Source of the DNA: Bacteroidales bacterium UBA1199
GTDB taxonomy: Bacteria > Bacteroidota > Bacteroidia > Bacteroidales > UBA932
DNA length: 48,404 nt
Reading direction: 5' to 3'
Assembly (NCBI GenBank): GCA_002309795.1
Contig: DBXZ01000027.1
Span: 60,915 to 109,318, forward strand
Shown: one piece after another, positions 40,322-47,429 of the stretch
Numbering within the stretch: the first letter of the stretch is position 1
How the letters are laid out: the number at the start of each line of letters is the position of its first letter
Made by a program: the position numbers and the translations under genes
The notes under the pieces: generated by a model
What the model was told of the DNA's origin: nothing
Seen by the model: the letters and a program-made list of their open reading frames with translations, nothing else
Database searches by the model: none

Positions 40322-42138
40322 TCGTCCGAAAACCGGACCCAGCCTTCGAGTCCTTTGACAGGGGCGTACCGCACAAGCAGGTAGGCCCCTGTTCCTTTTC
40401 CGTAAAACTGCCGGGCACTGTAGCTTTGCGGAAGGCCTTTTTCATAGAAACTCACGCGGGAATCCCAGTCCGCCGTCTCGTAATAAGTCACACGCCCGGC
40501 CACCCGCAACCGGTGCCGGAACCCCGAGAAGGCAGCTTCGGCAAAAGCGGCTCCGCCTCCCGGGCCGCCCTGTGCACGGGCGCCCAGCGACCAGTGTTCC
40601 GACAGCGACCAGCTGCCGCCCAGTCGCGCCTGCCACCGTCCGGAGTTGTTGCGGAAGATCAACTGGGCGGACGAGCCGTTTGCAAAAGCGCCGGCCATCT
40701 CCAGCCGGATTCGCCAGGCCGAGGAAGGACCTTCGTATCCGTAGCGGATCCACGGGTAATAGGAGTACTCCCCGTGGGCGCGCAGGGTCCATACCTTATC
40801 CAAATAATAGCGCAGCGAAAGGGTTGCGCCCAGTTGGTTGGCGCAGGCGCTCAGGGTCGAATAGGCATTCGCATGCGTTGCGATATAAGATTTGTCGTAA
40901 TAACGCAGCAGAAGACTGGTCTCCAGCGCATAGACGGGACTCCAAACCGCCCCGGCCACCGCAGCCGGCGCGCCGTGGGCATCCACCGCCGCCTCTCCGA
41001 AAATTCGCCATTGCTGACTGTGCCAATATCCGTCCACGCCCAGGTTGCCCCACCAGCCGTCGTATTGCTGATAGCGGTTGTAGTCATAGACTCGCCGGCC
41101 GTTGGCTTTGTCGTAGCGGTAGGCCGCTGCCGTGAGGCCGATCCGTCCCCGCGGGAACTCCCGGCCCAGCGCAAGTCCCGTCACCCACTCGTGCATCGAG
41201 TGCCGCTTGGCGCATTCCGTATCGGTCCGGTGCAGGCCGTCGGTGGCAATCGAGGTATAGGAATCTCCGGAAAGGCGGGCATCCACGGCATTGTACGAGG
41301 CCAGGAACGTCACCTGCCAGGAGGCCAGCGCCAGGGTCACCCCCGCTCCGCGGAAGAAGTTTGATTCGTCCGTCGAGGTATAGGGTTTCAATCCGCCGGA
41401 ATGGCGGAGAACAGCTGCCGGCTCTCCCAGCAATGCCCCGGCACGGAAGGATTTCCAGAGCACCAGACCCTGCCCGAAGCGGGCAGTAAAATCGCCTGCC
41501 ACTGCCTGCTTCACCACGGCACCGCGCCGGCCGTTCCATCCGGCGGAAAGCGAGACAAAATCGGGCAGAAAGCCCTTTTGCCAGGGTTCCCCGGCATCGT
41601 GGTCAAGGGTAGCGGCAAACGTCACCCGCGAAGAGCTGACAGTTGCCTTGCCGGTCAGCGACGGAACGCTCTCTCCAACCTTCCAGCGGCTCCGCAGCAG
41701 CGCATCGTGGTGCCAGTGGCGCGCCTCCGGCGACGCTCCGGGAAGATGACTGTTCCCAAAGCTGAAAAACTGCGCGCAAAACGCCGCCTTCTCCGGTGAG
41801 AAGCCGTCCACCAGCGCCAACTCGCCAACCGAGAGAATATCGCCGAATTCCTTGCGGTGATCCAGGATACTCTCTACCTGGAAGAGGGTCAGAAGACGCG
41901 TCTCCTCCATTTCCGCGCAGGAAAGCGTGTTGATGTCCGGCCGGCGGCGCACCAGCGATTCGTACCGTTCCAGCAGCGCTTCCTGCGCCGCAGGATCGTC
42001 CGACAACTGTTCGACCAGCGCGGTCACTTCCGGCGGAAGTGTTTGGGCGTCAAGGCGCCCCTGAAAAGCGGATAAAAAAAAGATTGTCGCGAGGCTGACA
42101 ATCTTCAGGGCTATCCTCCCTACGATCTTACTCCTCAT
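40282..42138 (-). CDS. Helix-hairpin-helix (ComEA-like) protein with beta-barrel
   Basis: A 618-residue exported protein. I chose the ATG at 42138, which gives MRSKIVGRIALKIVSLATIF and a cleavable signal ending near residue 31 (LDA-Q). Residues about 35-120 hold two helix-hairpin-helix-like units (INTLSCAEMEETRLLTLFQVESILDHRKEFGDI and SVGELALVDGFSPEKAAFCAQFF). The remaining about 480 residues alternate hydrophobic and polar residues with many Trp, Tyr and Gly, as in an outer membrane barrel. The aromatic residue that would end the last strand (GWVRF) is followed by 14 or so further residues reading into the mltD region. Function is unknown; a DNA-contact domain on a barrel suggests DNA binding at the outer membrane. 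Confidence 0.82.
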   Translation of the reverse strand: MRSKIVGRIALKIVSLATIFFLSAFQGRLDAQTLPPEVTALVEQLSDDPAAQEALLERYESLVRRRPDINTLSCAEMEETRLLTLFQVESILDHRKEFGDILSVGELALVDGFSPEKAAFCAQFFSFGNSHLPGASPEARHWHHDALLRSRWKVGESVPSLTGKATVSSSRVTFAATLDHDAGEPWQKGFLPDFVSLSAGWNGRRGAVVKQAVAGDFTARFGQGLVLWKSFRAGALLGEPAAVLRHSGGLKPYTSTDESNFFRGAGVTLALASWQVTFLASYNAVDARLSGDSYTSIATDGLHRTDTECAKRHSMHEWVTGLALGREFPRGRIGLTAAAYRYDKANGRRVYDYNRYQQYDGWWGNLGVDGYWHSQQWRIFGEAAVDAHGAPAAVAGAVWSPVYALETSLLLRYYDKSYIATHANAYSTLSACANQLGATLSLRYYLDKVWTLRAHGEYSYYPWIRYGYEGPSSAWRIRLEMAGAFANGSSAQLIFRNNSGRWQARLGGSWSLSEHWSLGARAQGGPGGGAAFAEAAFSGFRHRLRVAGRVTYYETADWDSRVSFYEKGLPQSYSARQFYGKGTGAYLLVRYAPVKGLEGWVRFSDDYCAFLIRSFMPG

Positions 42139-42182
42139 AGCAAATATGTCTTGAAAAACTATTTTCGTTCGAAGATAATGAT

Positions 42183-42190
42183 TAAATTTG
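42183..42190 (+). promoter_or_regulatory. -7 box TAAATTTG for hpt-adk-obgE-PAP2-lplA
   Basis: An exact TAnnTTTG box 24 bases before the hpt ATG at 42215. Confidence 0.6.
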
Positions 42191-42214
42191 TATGTCCAAT
42201 CAACAAATCCAGGT

Positions 42215-42757
42215 ATGGCTAAAATCAAACTTCAGAACAGGACTTTTGCTCCCTACATCAGCAACGAAGAAATAGAAAAAGCAATCGACCGCGTCGCCGC
42301 CAAGGTGAACGCCGACTACAACGGCTGCACGGATGTCCCCATCATCCTCTGCGTCCTCAACGGTTCCATCATCTTTACGGCTGAGCTGCTCAAGCGCCTG
42401 ACCTTCAATTGCGAGCTGGCCACTATCCGTCTCTCCTCCTACCAGGGCACGGAGACGACCGGCGTCACCCGCAAGGTGCTGGGCCTGACTGTCAGCCTCA
42501 AGGGCCGCCGCGTGATTGTCGTGGAAGATATCGTGGATACGGGCCATACCATCACCGACCTCACCCGCATCCTCTCCGAGGCCGGCGCTTCCGACGTCAA
42601 GGTATGCACGATGCTGTTCAAGCCCGCCATCTTCAAGAGCACCATCAAACTCGACTATGTGGCCATGGAGATCGAGCCCAAGTTCATCGTCGGATTCGGT
42701 CTGGACTTCAACGAATTGGGCCGCAACCTCAAGGATATCTACATTCTGGACGAATAG
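42215..42757 (+). CDS. hpt: Hypoxanthine phosphoribosyltransferase
   Basis: A 180-residue type I phosphoribosyltransferase. The PRPP-binding loop RVIVVEDIVDTGHT (about 95-108) is intact, the early LNGSIIFTAELLKRL carries the pyrophosphate loop, and LDYVAMEIEPKFIVGFGLDFNE the base-binding region. It salvages hypoxanthine and guanine to IMP and GMP. I chose the ATG at 42215 because the upstream in-frame ATG lies right after the promoter box. adk follows after 6 bases. In this window the purine pool also links to alarmone chemistry, but no regulation is visible. Confidence 0.95.
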   Translation: MAKIKLQNRTFAPYISNEEIEKAIDRVAAKVNADYNGCTDVPIILCVLNGSIIFTAELLKRLTFNCELATIRLSSYQGTETTGVTRKVLGLTVSLKGRRVIVVEDIVDTGHTITDLTRILSEAGASDVKVCTMLFKPAIFKSTIKLDYVAMEIEPKFIVGFGLDFNELGRNLKDIYILDE

Positions 42758-42763
42758 TCTGTC

Positions 42764-43330
42764 ATGAAGCACTATATTCTTTTTGGTCCTCCGGGCGCCG
42801 GCAAGGGCACCCAGGCCGCTTTGATGGTCGAAAAATACAATCTGCGTCACATCTCCACGGGCGATCTGCTCCGGCGTGAAATCAAGGCCGGCACGGAGTT
42901 GGGCAGGCAGGCTGCCGCCCTCATCGAGAAGGGCAACCTGGTCCCCGACGAAGTGGTGGAAGGGATGATTGCCGGCGAACTGGCCGCACATCCCCACGTC
43001 AAGGGTTTCATCTACGACGGCTTCCCGCGCACCGTGGCCCAGGCCGAAGTGCTTGACCGGATACTTGCTGACCTCGGCCAAAGCGTTACCGGCGTGGTCT
43101 CCCTGATTATCGACGACCACCTCGTTTTGGAGCGCATCAAGCACCGCGCCCTGCTGGAAAACCGCAAGGACGACGCCGACGAGGAGATCATCCGCAACCG
43201 CATCGCCAACTACCACGCCAAGACCGAACCGGTGATCGGCTACTACCGCTCCGGCGGCAAGTACCACGAAATAGACGGCGACGGTTCCATCGACGAAATC
43301 TTCGGACGCATTTGCAAACTGATCGGCTAA
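42764..43330 (+). CDS. adk: Adenylate kinase, short-LID form
   Basis: A 188-residue adenylate kinase. Walker A GPPGAGKGTQAA (residues 7-18), NMP-binding STGDLLRRE, and DGFPRT (about 87-92) are present. The LID region (RALLENRKDDADEEIIRNRI) is short, lacking the roughly 25-residue zinc lid, as is usual for Bacteroidota enzymes of this length. It interconverts AMP, ADP and ATP. obgE follows after 3 bases. Confidence 0.96.
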   Translation: MKHYILFGPPGAGKGTQAALMVEKYNLRHISTGDLLRREIKAGTELGRQAAALIEKGNLVPDEVVEGMIAGELAAHPHVKGFIYDGFPRTVAQAEVLDRILADLGQSVTGVVSLIIDDHLVLERIKHRALLENRKDDADEEIIRNRIANYHAKTEPVIGYYRSGGKYHEIDGDGSIDEIFGRICKLIG

Positions 43331-43333
43331 CCT

Positions 43334-44341
43334 ATGGCTGACAGCAACTTCATCGATCACGTAAGAATCTATTGCAAGGCCGGGAACGGCGGCAAGGGTT
43401 CGATGCACCTGCACCGGGCCAAGTATGTGCCCAAGGGCGGGCCGGACGGCGGCGACGGCGGACGGGGCGGCCACATTATCCTGCGCGGCAACAAGCAGAT
43501 GTGGACGCTGATTCACCTGCGCTACCGCAAGAACATCCGCGCCGAGGACGGCGGGGACGGCAGCGGCCAGCTCAAGACCGGCAAAGAGGGGGACGATATC
43601 ATCCTGGAAGTACCCCTCGGAACGGTGGCCCGCGACGGCGAGACCAACGAGATTCTCTTCGAGATCATGGAGGACGGCGAACAGCGCATCCTGGCCAAGG
43701 GCGGCCGGGGCGGTCTGGGCAACAACAACTTCAAGAGTGCGACCAACCAGACGCCGCGTTATGCCCAGCCGGGCGAACTCGGTGTGGAGGGGCTTTTTAT
43801 CCTCGAGCTGAAGATTCTGGCTGACGTCGGCCTGGTAGGCTTCCCCAACGCCGGCAAATCCACCCTGTTGTCCGTCGTTTCCGCGGCCAAACCCAAGATT
43901 GCCAACTACGCCTTCACCACCATGGAGCCCAATCTGGGGATCGTGAACTACTACGACGACAAGTCGTTCGTGATGGCGGACATCCCGGGCATCATCGAGG
44001 GTGCGCACGAAGGCAAAGGCCTTGGACTGCGGTTCCTGCGCCATATCGAGCGCAATGCGATGCTGCTCTTCATGATTCCGGCCGACAGCAAGGATATCGG
44101 TGCGGAGTACAAGATTCTGCTGAACGAACTCAAGCAGTACAACCCGGAACTGCTGGACAAGCAGCGCGTGATTGCCATCACCAAATCGGACATGCTCGAC
44201 GACGAGCTCAAGTCCGAAATCCGCCGTCACATGCCGCGCAAGGTTCCCTATCTCTTTATCTGCTCGCTGACGGGCGAAGGCATTCCCGAACTGAAAGACC
44301 TGCTCTGGCGTACCCTCAACCGCGATGAATCCGCTGATTGA
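43334..44341 (+). CDS. obgE: Ribosome-assembly GTPase Obg/CgtA
   Basis: A 335-residue Obg. The glycine-rich N-terminal OBG domain spans about 1-158 ([27 protein letters not shown] in outline), then the G domain with G1 [11 protein letters not shown] (about 168-178), G3 [16 protein letters not shown] and G4 TKSD. The optional C-terminal OCT domain is absent. Obg helps assemble the 50S subunit and in several bacteria binds ppGpp; no link to the alarmone operon beyond being in the same window is visible. Its end overlaps the PAP2 gene by 17 bases. Confidence 0.97.
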   Translation: MADSNFIDHVRIYCKAGNGGKGSMHLHRAKYVPKGGPDGGDGGRGGHIILRGNKQMWTLIHLRYRKNIRAEDGGDGSGQLKTGKEGDDIILEVPLGTVARDGETNEILFEIMEDGEQRILAKGGRGGLGNNNFKSATNQTPRYAQPGELGVEGLFILELKILADVGLVGFPNAGKSTLLSVVSAAKPKIANYAFTTMEPNLGIVNYYDDKSFVMADIPGIIEGAHEGKGLGLRFLRHIERNAMLLFMIPADSKDIGAEYKILLNELKQYNPELLDKQRVIAITKSDMLDDELKSEIRRHMPRKVPYLFICSLTGEGIPELKDLLWRTLNRDESAD

Positions 44342-44897
44342 GTTCGACCAAAGCCTCTCGCTGGCCCTCAACGGAGCGCATACGGCCTGGCTTGATCCGG
44401 TGATGCTTTTTCTCTCCCGGGTCTATGTCTGGGTACCGCTTTACCTGGCCTGCCTCGCACTGCTGTTCTTCCGGCTTCCCTGGCGCAAAGCGCTGATCGG
44501 CAGCCTGATGCTGATTGCCGCCTTTGCCTTCACGGATATCTTTACCCACTGGCTGAAGGAGCATGTCTTCCTGCGCCTGCGGCCCTGCGAAGATCCAGCG
44601 CTGACCGGACTGGTCCGGTTGCTGGAGCCTCACGGCAGTCTCTACGGATTCCCTTCCGGCCACGCGGCCAACACATTCGGGTTTGCGGCTGCCAGCGCCT
44701 GGCTGCTGAAGCGCAAGTGGTGGAGCATTCCCCTCTTCTGCTGGGCGGCGCTGGTCTCCTACAGCCGCATCTACGTGGGCAAACATTTCCTGGGCGACGT
44801 GCTGGGCGGTGCGGCCTTCGGCCTGCTGGTGGCCGCCATCGCAATCGGATTGATGCACATCATTTATAAATGGATTGACAAGCGATGCGCTGCCTGA
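44325..44897 (+). CDS. PAP2-family membrane phosphatase
   Basis: A 190-residue protein with five or six hydrophobic helices. The three PAP2 motifs are present: [10 protein letters not shown] (about residues 84-93), PSGHAA (about 111-116, catalytic-site His) and [12 protein letters not shown] (about 146-157). In Bacteria such enzymes remove phosphate from undecaprenyl diphosphate or phosphatidylglycerol phosphate on the outer face of the membrane; the sequence does not tell which. It overlaps obgE and the lipoate ligase gene, so it is translationally coupled within the hpt operon. Confidence 0.93.
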   Translation: MNPLIEFDQSLSLALNGAHTAWLDPVMLFLSRVYVWVPLYLACLALLFFRLPWRKALIGSLMLIAAFAFTDIFTHWLKEHVFLRLRPCEDPALTGLVRLLEPHGSLYGFPSGHAANTFGFAAASAWLLKRKWWSIPLFCWAALVSYSRIYVGKHFLGDVLGGAAFGLLVAAIAIGLMHIIYKWIDKRCAA

Positions 44898-45862
44898 TTG
44901 ATACCTGTACCGACCCCTACTGGAACCTGGCTGCCGAGGAGTACCTGCTCAAGGCATGGAACGCCCCGGTCTTCCGGCTGTGGCGCAATGCGCCGGCAGT
45001 GATCGTGGGACGCAACCAGAATGCGCACGCGGAAATCAACCGTCCCTTCGTGGAGGAGCGCGGCATTGCGGTAGTCCGGAGGCTGAGCGGCGGCGGCGCG
45101 GTGTTTCACGACCTGGGCAACGTCAACTTCACCTTCATCGACCGCAAGGACGGAGATGATGCCAGCGGCGCGATGTTCCGCCGCTTCACGGCCCCGATTC
45201 TCTCGGCGCTGCGGGAACTGGGCGTGGAGGCCCGGCTGGAGGGGCGCAACGACCTGACCATCGGCGGCGCCAAGTTCTCCGGCAATGCCATGTGTATCGA
45301 GGGCGACCGCGTCCTGATGCACGGCACGCTGCTGTTCAGCGCCTCCGTGGAGGACCTGTCGCAGGCGCTGCTGCCGCGCAAGGAGAAGTACGAAGGACGC
45401 GGCGTGCAGTCGATCCGCAGCCGCGTGACCAACATTGCCAGCCACCTGCCCCGGCCGATGGATGTCACGGAATTCATGGCCTTCCTGTCCGGCACCGTGG
45501 GCCGGACAGGTGCCCCGTGGCAGTACAGCGCGGAAGACCTGACGGAAATCGATAAGCTCGCCGACACGAAATACCGCACCGAAGATTGGAACTTCGGCCG
45601 TTCGCCCGCCTTCTCCTTCAATGCCTGCCGCAAGTTCCCGGGCGGGCTGCTGGAGGCATCGCTTGAGATACGGGGCGGAAGTATCCGGGAGATCGACATC
45701 CGGGGCGATTATTTCTTCCGCAAGCCTACGGAGGAATTCTGTGCAGCGCTGCGGGGCTGCCCCTATACAAAAGAGGCGGTCACCGCCGTTTTGGGGGCGA
45801 TGACCGTCGACGATTACTTCTGCGGCGTCAGCGGCACGGAGCTGCTGCAGCTGCTCTTCTGA
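44885..45862 (+). CDS. lplA: Lipoate-protein ligase A
   Basis: A 325-residue lipoate-protein ligase. Family motifs are RRLSGGGAVFHDLGNVNFTF (about 63-82, substrate loop) and the catalytic Lys in TIGGAKFSGNAM (about 127-138), with an LplA C-terminal domain to the end (FNACRKFPGG, then the short accessory domain). It attaches free lipoate, via lipoyl-AMP, to the E2 subunits and glycine cleavage H protein. It overlaps the PAP2 gene by 13 bases and its stop codon abuts the stop codon of the convergent hpf gene. Confidence 0.95.
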   Translation: MRCLIDTCTDPYWNLAAEEYLLKAWNAPVFRLWRNAPAVIVGRNQNAHAEINRPFVEERGIAVVRRLSGGGAVFHDLGNVNFTFIDRKDGDDASGAMFRRFTAPILSALRELGVEARLEGRNDLTIGGAKFSGNAMCIEGDRVLMHGTLLFSASVEDLSQALLPRKEKYEGRGVQSIRSRVTNIASHLPRPMDVTEFMAFLSGTVGRTGAPWQYSAEDLTEIDKLADTKYRTEDWNFGRSPAFSFNACRKFPGGLLEASLEIRGGSIREIDIRGDYFFRKPTEEFCAALRGCPYTKEAVTAVLGAMTVDDYFCGVSGTELLQLLF

Positions 45863-46156
45863 TTACTGGAATCTTTTCTCCTTGGCCTGGACCATCCGGT
45901 CCTTGAGGGTTTTTGCACAGTCAACGATGGCGGATTCGAAGGTGTCTGCATTACGCTCGACGACCATGTCTTCCGCACCGGGAATGATGACCCGGATCTT
46001 GGCGTTCTTGTTCAGCGGATCCGGCAACAGGGAGAGGTTCACTTCCATAAGGGCTGCCTCGTCGTAGAACTTCTCCAGCTTGGAGAGCTTCTTGTTGGTG
46101 AAATCGATGAGTTTCTGGTCGGCATCGAACTTGATGGATTGAATCTTGATTTCCAT
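45863..46156 (-). CDS. hpf: Ribosome hibernation promoting factor, short form
   Basis: A 97-residue member of the HPF/YfiA family. The pattern MEIKIQSIKFDADQKLIDFTNKKL, VNLSLLPDPLNKNAKIRVIIPG and the conserved E-RNADTFESAIVDCAKTLKDRM helix match. It binds the 30S decoding centre in stationary phase. It lacks the C-terminal dimerisation domain of long HPF. It starts 2 bases after the xerC stop codon, and the Shine-Dalgarno AGGAGGT 4 bases before the ATG overlaps the last xerC codons (AGG AGG TAA). Confidence 0.95.
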   Translation of the reverse strand: MEIKIQSIKFDADQKLIDFTNKKLSKLEKFYDEAALMEVNLSLLPDPLNKNAKIRVIIPGAEDMVVERNADTFESAIVDCAKTLKDRMVQAKEKRFQ

Positions 46157-46158
46157 AA

Positions 46159-47094
46159 TTACCTCCTGTTTTTTGCTCTTGGATGAGCGGTTAAATATGT
46201 CTCTTTCAACTGTTCGAACGAGTTGTGCGTGTAAACCTGCGTGGCGGCCAGCGAGGAGTGCCCGAGTATCTCCTTGATGCTGTTCAAATCCGCTCCGCGG
46301 TTGAGCAGGTGGGTAGCCAGCGAATGCCGTAGCACGTGCGGCGACTTGCGCCCTGTGAACCCTTCCAGTCCTGCGAGCTCTTTCCGGACCAGGTTGTTGA
46401 CGTAAGCCGGATAGAGCGGCTTGCCGTGCGGCGTCAGGAAAAAGCAGCCGTCAGGATTGTCGGGGTGCTCCCGTTCATTTCTCTTCAAATATACATCAAT
46501 TTCCTGACAAATCAAAGCGGGAACAGGAATTTCCCGGGGCTTGTCGCCCTTGCCGATTACGCGGAAAACGCGCCGTTTTTCATCAAAGTCTTTGATTTTG
46601 AGATTGCAGAGCTCGGCGCGCCGCATTCCGGTGCTGTAGAGAACCAGCAAAACGGTCCGGTGGAGCAGCGGCTCGAACTCGTCGCTCTCGCCGCAGCGCC
46701 GCAGGGATTGCTCGAAATAGTTTGCCACCGCGGGCTCCGCATAGAACTGCGGCAGGCGTTTCTCCATTTTGGGACGCGGCACCTTTTTGACCGGATTGGC
46801 CGCGAGCTTTCCGCGCTGCATCAGATAGCGGCACCAGCTGCTGAGGGCGGAGAGCCGCTGATTGACGGTTCGGGCGGAGAGATGACCGCTTTCCATCGCA
46901 TTGGCGATATAGCTGCGGATCATCCGGGACTCCAGCAGCTCCACCGCCTGCTTGTCCGTCAGTTCATCGAGCGTAGCACTGTTTTCGTGAAAGCCGTAAT
47001 AATCTTCAGCCGCCTCCCGGTAGAGGGCCGTCGTACGCGGGGAATAACGCCGCTGTACCTGCAGATAATCGATGAAATCTTCGAACAGTTGCAT
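46159..47094 (-). CDS. xerC: Tyrosine recombinase XerC-type
   Basis: A 311-residue tyrosine recombinase. The N-terminal core-binding domain spans about 1-100, the catalytic domain 115-300. All catalytic residues are present: Arg158 (GMRRAEL), Lys182 (GKGDK), His253 and Arg256 (SPHVLRHSLATHL), His279 (ILGHSS) and Tyr288 (QVYTH). With XerD it resolves dimers at dif. It is followed by hpf and preceded by rpsU, the usual order in this phylum. A -7 box TATCTTTG ends 7 bases before its ATG, so its mRNA should lack a leader. Confidence 0.95.
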   Translation of the reverse strand: MQLFEDFIDYLQVQRRYSPRTTALYREAAEDYYGFHENSATLDELTDKQAVELLESRMIRSYIANAMESGHLSARTVNQRLSALSSWCRYLMQRGKLAANPVKKVPRPKMEKRLPQFYAEPAVANYFEQSLRRCGESDEFEPLLHRTVLLVLYSTGMRRAELCNLKIKDFDEKRRVFRVIGKGDKPREIPVPALICQEIDVYLKRNEREHPDNPDGCFFLTPHGKPLYPAYVNNLVRKELAGLEGFTGRKSPHVLRHSLATHLLNRGADLNSIKEILGHSSLAATQVYTHNSFEQLKETYLTAHPRAKNRR

Positions 47095-47101
47095 CTCTTC
47101 A

Positions 47102-47109
47102 CAAAGATA
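47102..47109 (-). promoter_or_regulatory. -7 box TATCTTTG for xerC-hpf
   Basis: An exact TAnnTTTG box on the minus strand, 7 bases before the xerC ATG and directly after the rpsU terminator. Confidence 0.6.
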
Positions 47110-47111
47110 CT

Positions 47112-47149
47112 AAAAAAGAACGACGGGCCGCCAAAAGACGGTCCGTCGT
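47112..47149 (-). terminator. Intrinsic terminator after rpsU
   Basis: A 13-bp stem (one mismatch, one G-U) around loop TTTT, followed in the minus sense by TCTTTTTT. It separates rpsU from the xerC promoter. Confidence 0.8.
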
Positions 47150-47175
47150 GATGATATATATGCACTATTGTGGAA

Positions 47176-47367
47176 TTATTCCTCCTCGAGTTGCATATGC
47201 TGTACATAGATGGCCTTGTTCTTCTGCTCGCGGCGCTTCACGGACGGTTTCTCAAACGTCTTGCGGGAGCGGAGCTCGCGGACGATGCCGGTCTTCTCGA
47301 ATTTGCGTTTGAACTTCTTGAGAGCTCTCTCAATGTTCTCGCCTTCTTTAACCTGTACGATGATCAT
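47176..47367 (-). CDS. rpsU: Ribosomal protein bS21
   Basis: A 63-residue bS21 of the usual length: MIIVQVKEGENIERALKKFKRKFEK, then the REQKNKA basic stretch near the C-terminus. A small-subunit protein near the anti-Shine-Dalgarno end of 16S rRNA. The gene has a full promoter and a near-ideal Shine-Dalgarno AAGGAGGTG 10 bases before the ATG, which is rare in this phylum and has been linked in Flavobacteriia to bS21 auto-control. A terminator follows. Confidence 0.97.
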   Translation of the reverse strand: MIIVQVKEGENIERALKKFKRKFEKTGIVRELRSRKTFEKPSVKRREQKNKAIYVQHMQLEEE

Positions 47368-47375
47368 AATGCAAA

Positions 47376-47384
47376 CACCTCCTT
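47376..47384 (-). promoter_or_regulatory. Strong Shine-Dalgarno of rpsU
   Basis: AAGGAGGTG in the minus sense complements nine bases of a 16S 3' end of the form CACCUCCUU. Spacing from GGAGG to ATG is 10 bases. Confidence 0.8.
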
Positions 47385-47398
47385 TTTCTTAGGGACGG

Positions 47399-47429
47399 CA
47401 AAGGTAGGTAAAAAAACGATACGTGCAAA
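47399..47429 (-). promoter_or_regulatory. Full promoter of rpsU
   Basis: On the minus strand TTTG (47426-47429), 19 bases, then TACCTTTG (47399-47406), an exact two-part match. The -33 TTTG directly abuts the ettA stop codon. Confidence 0.78.

Noticed and set aside
3587..44371. Several very long open frames (500-975 codons) on the strand opposite typA, ftsK, the TonB receptor, parA-mltD and adk-obgE
   Set aside because: They run antisense through genes with complete family motifs and show no family features themselves; the GC-rich third positions of the real genes keep the opposite frame open.
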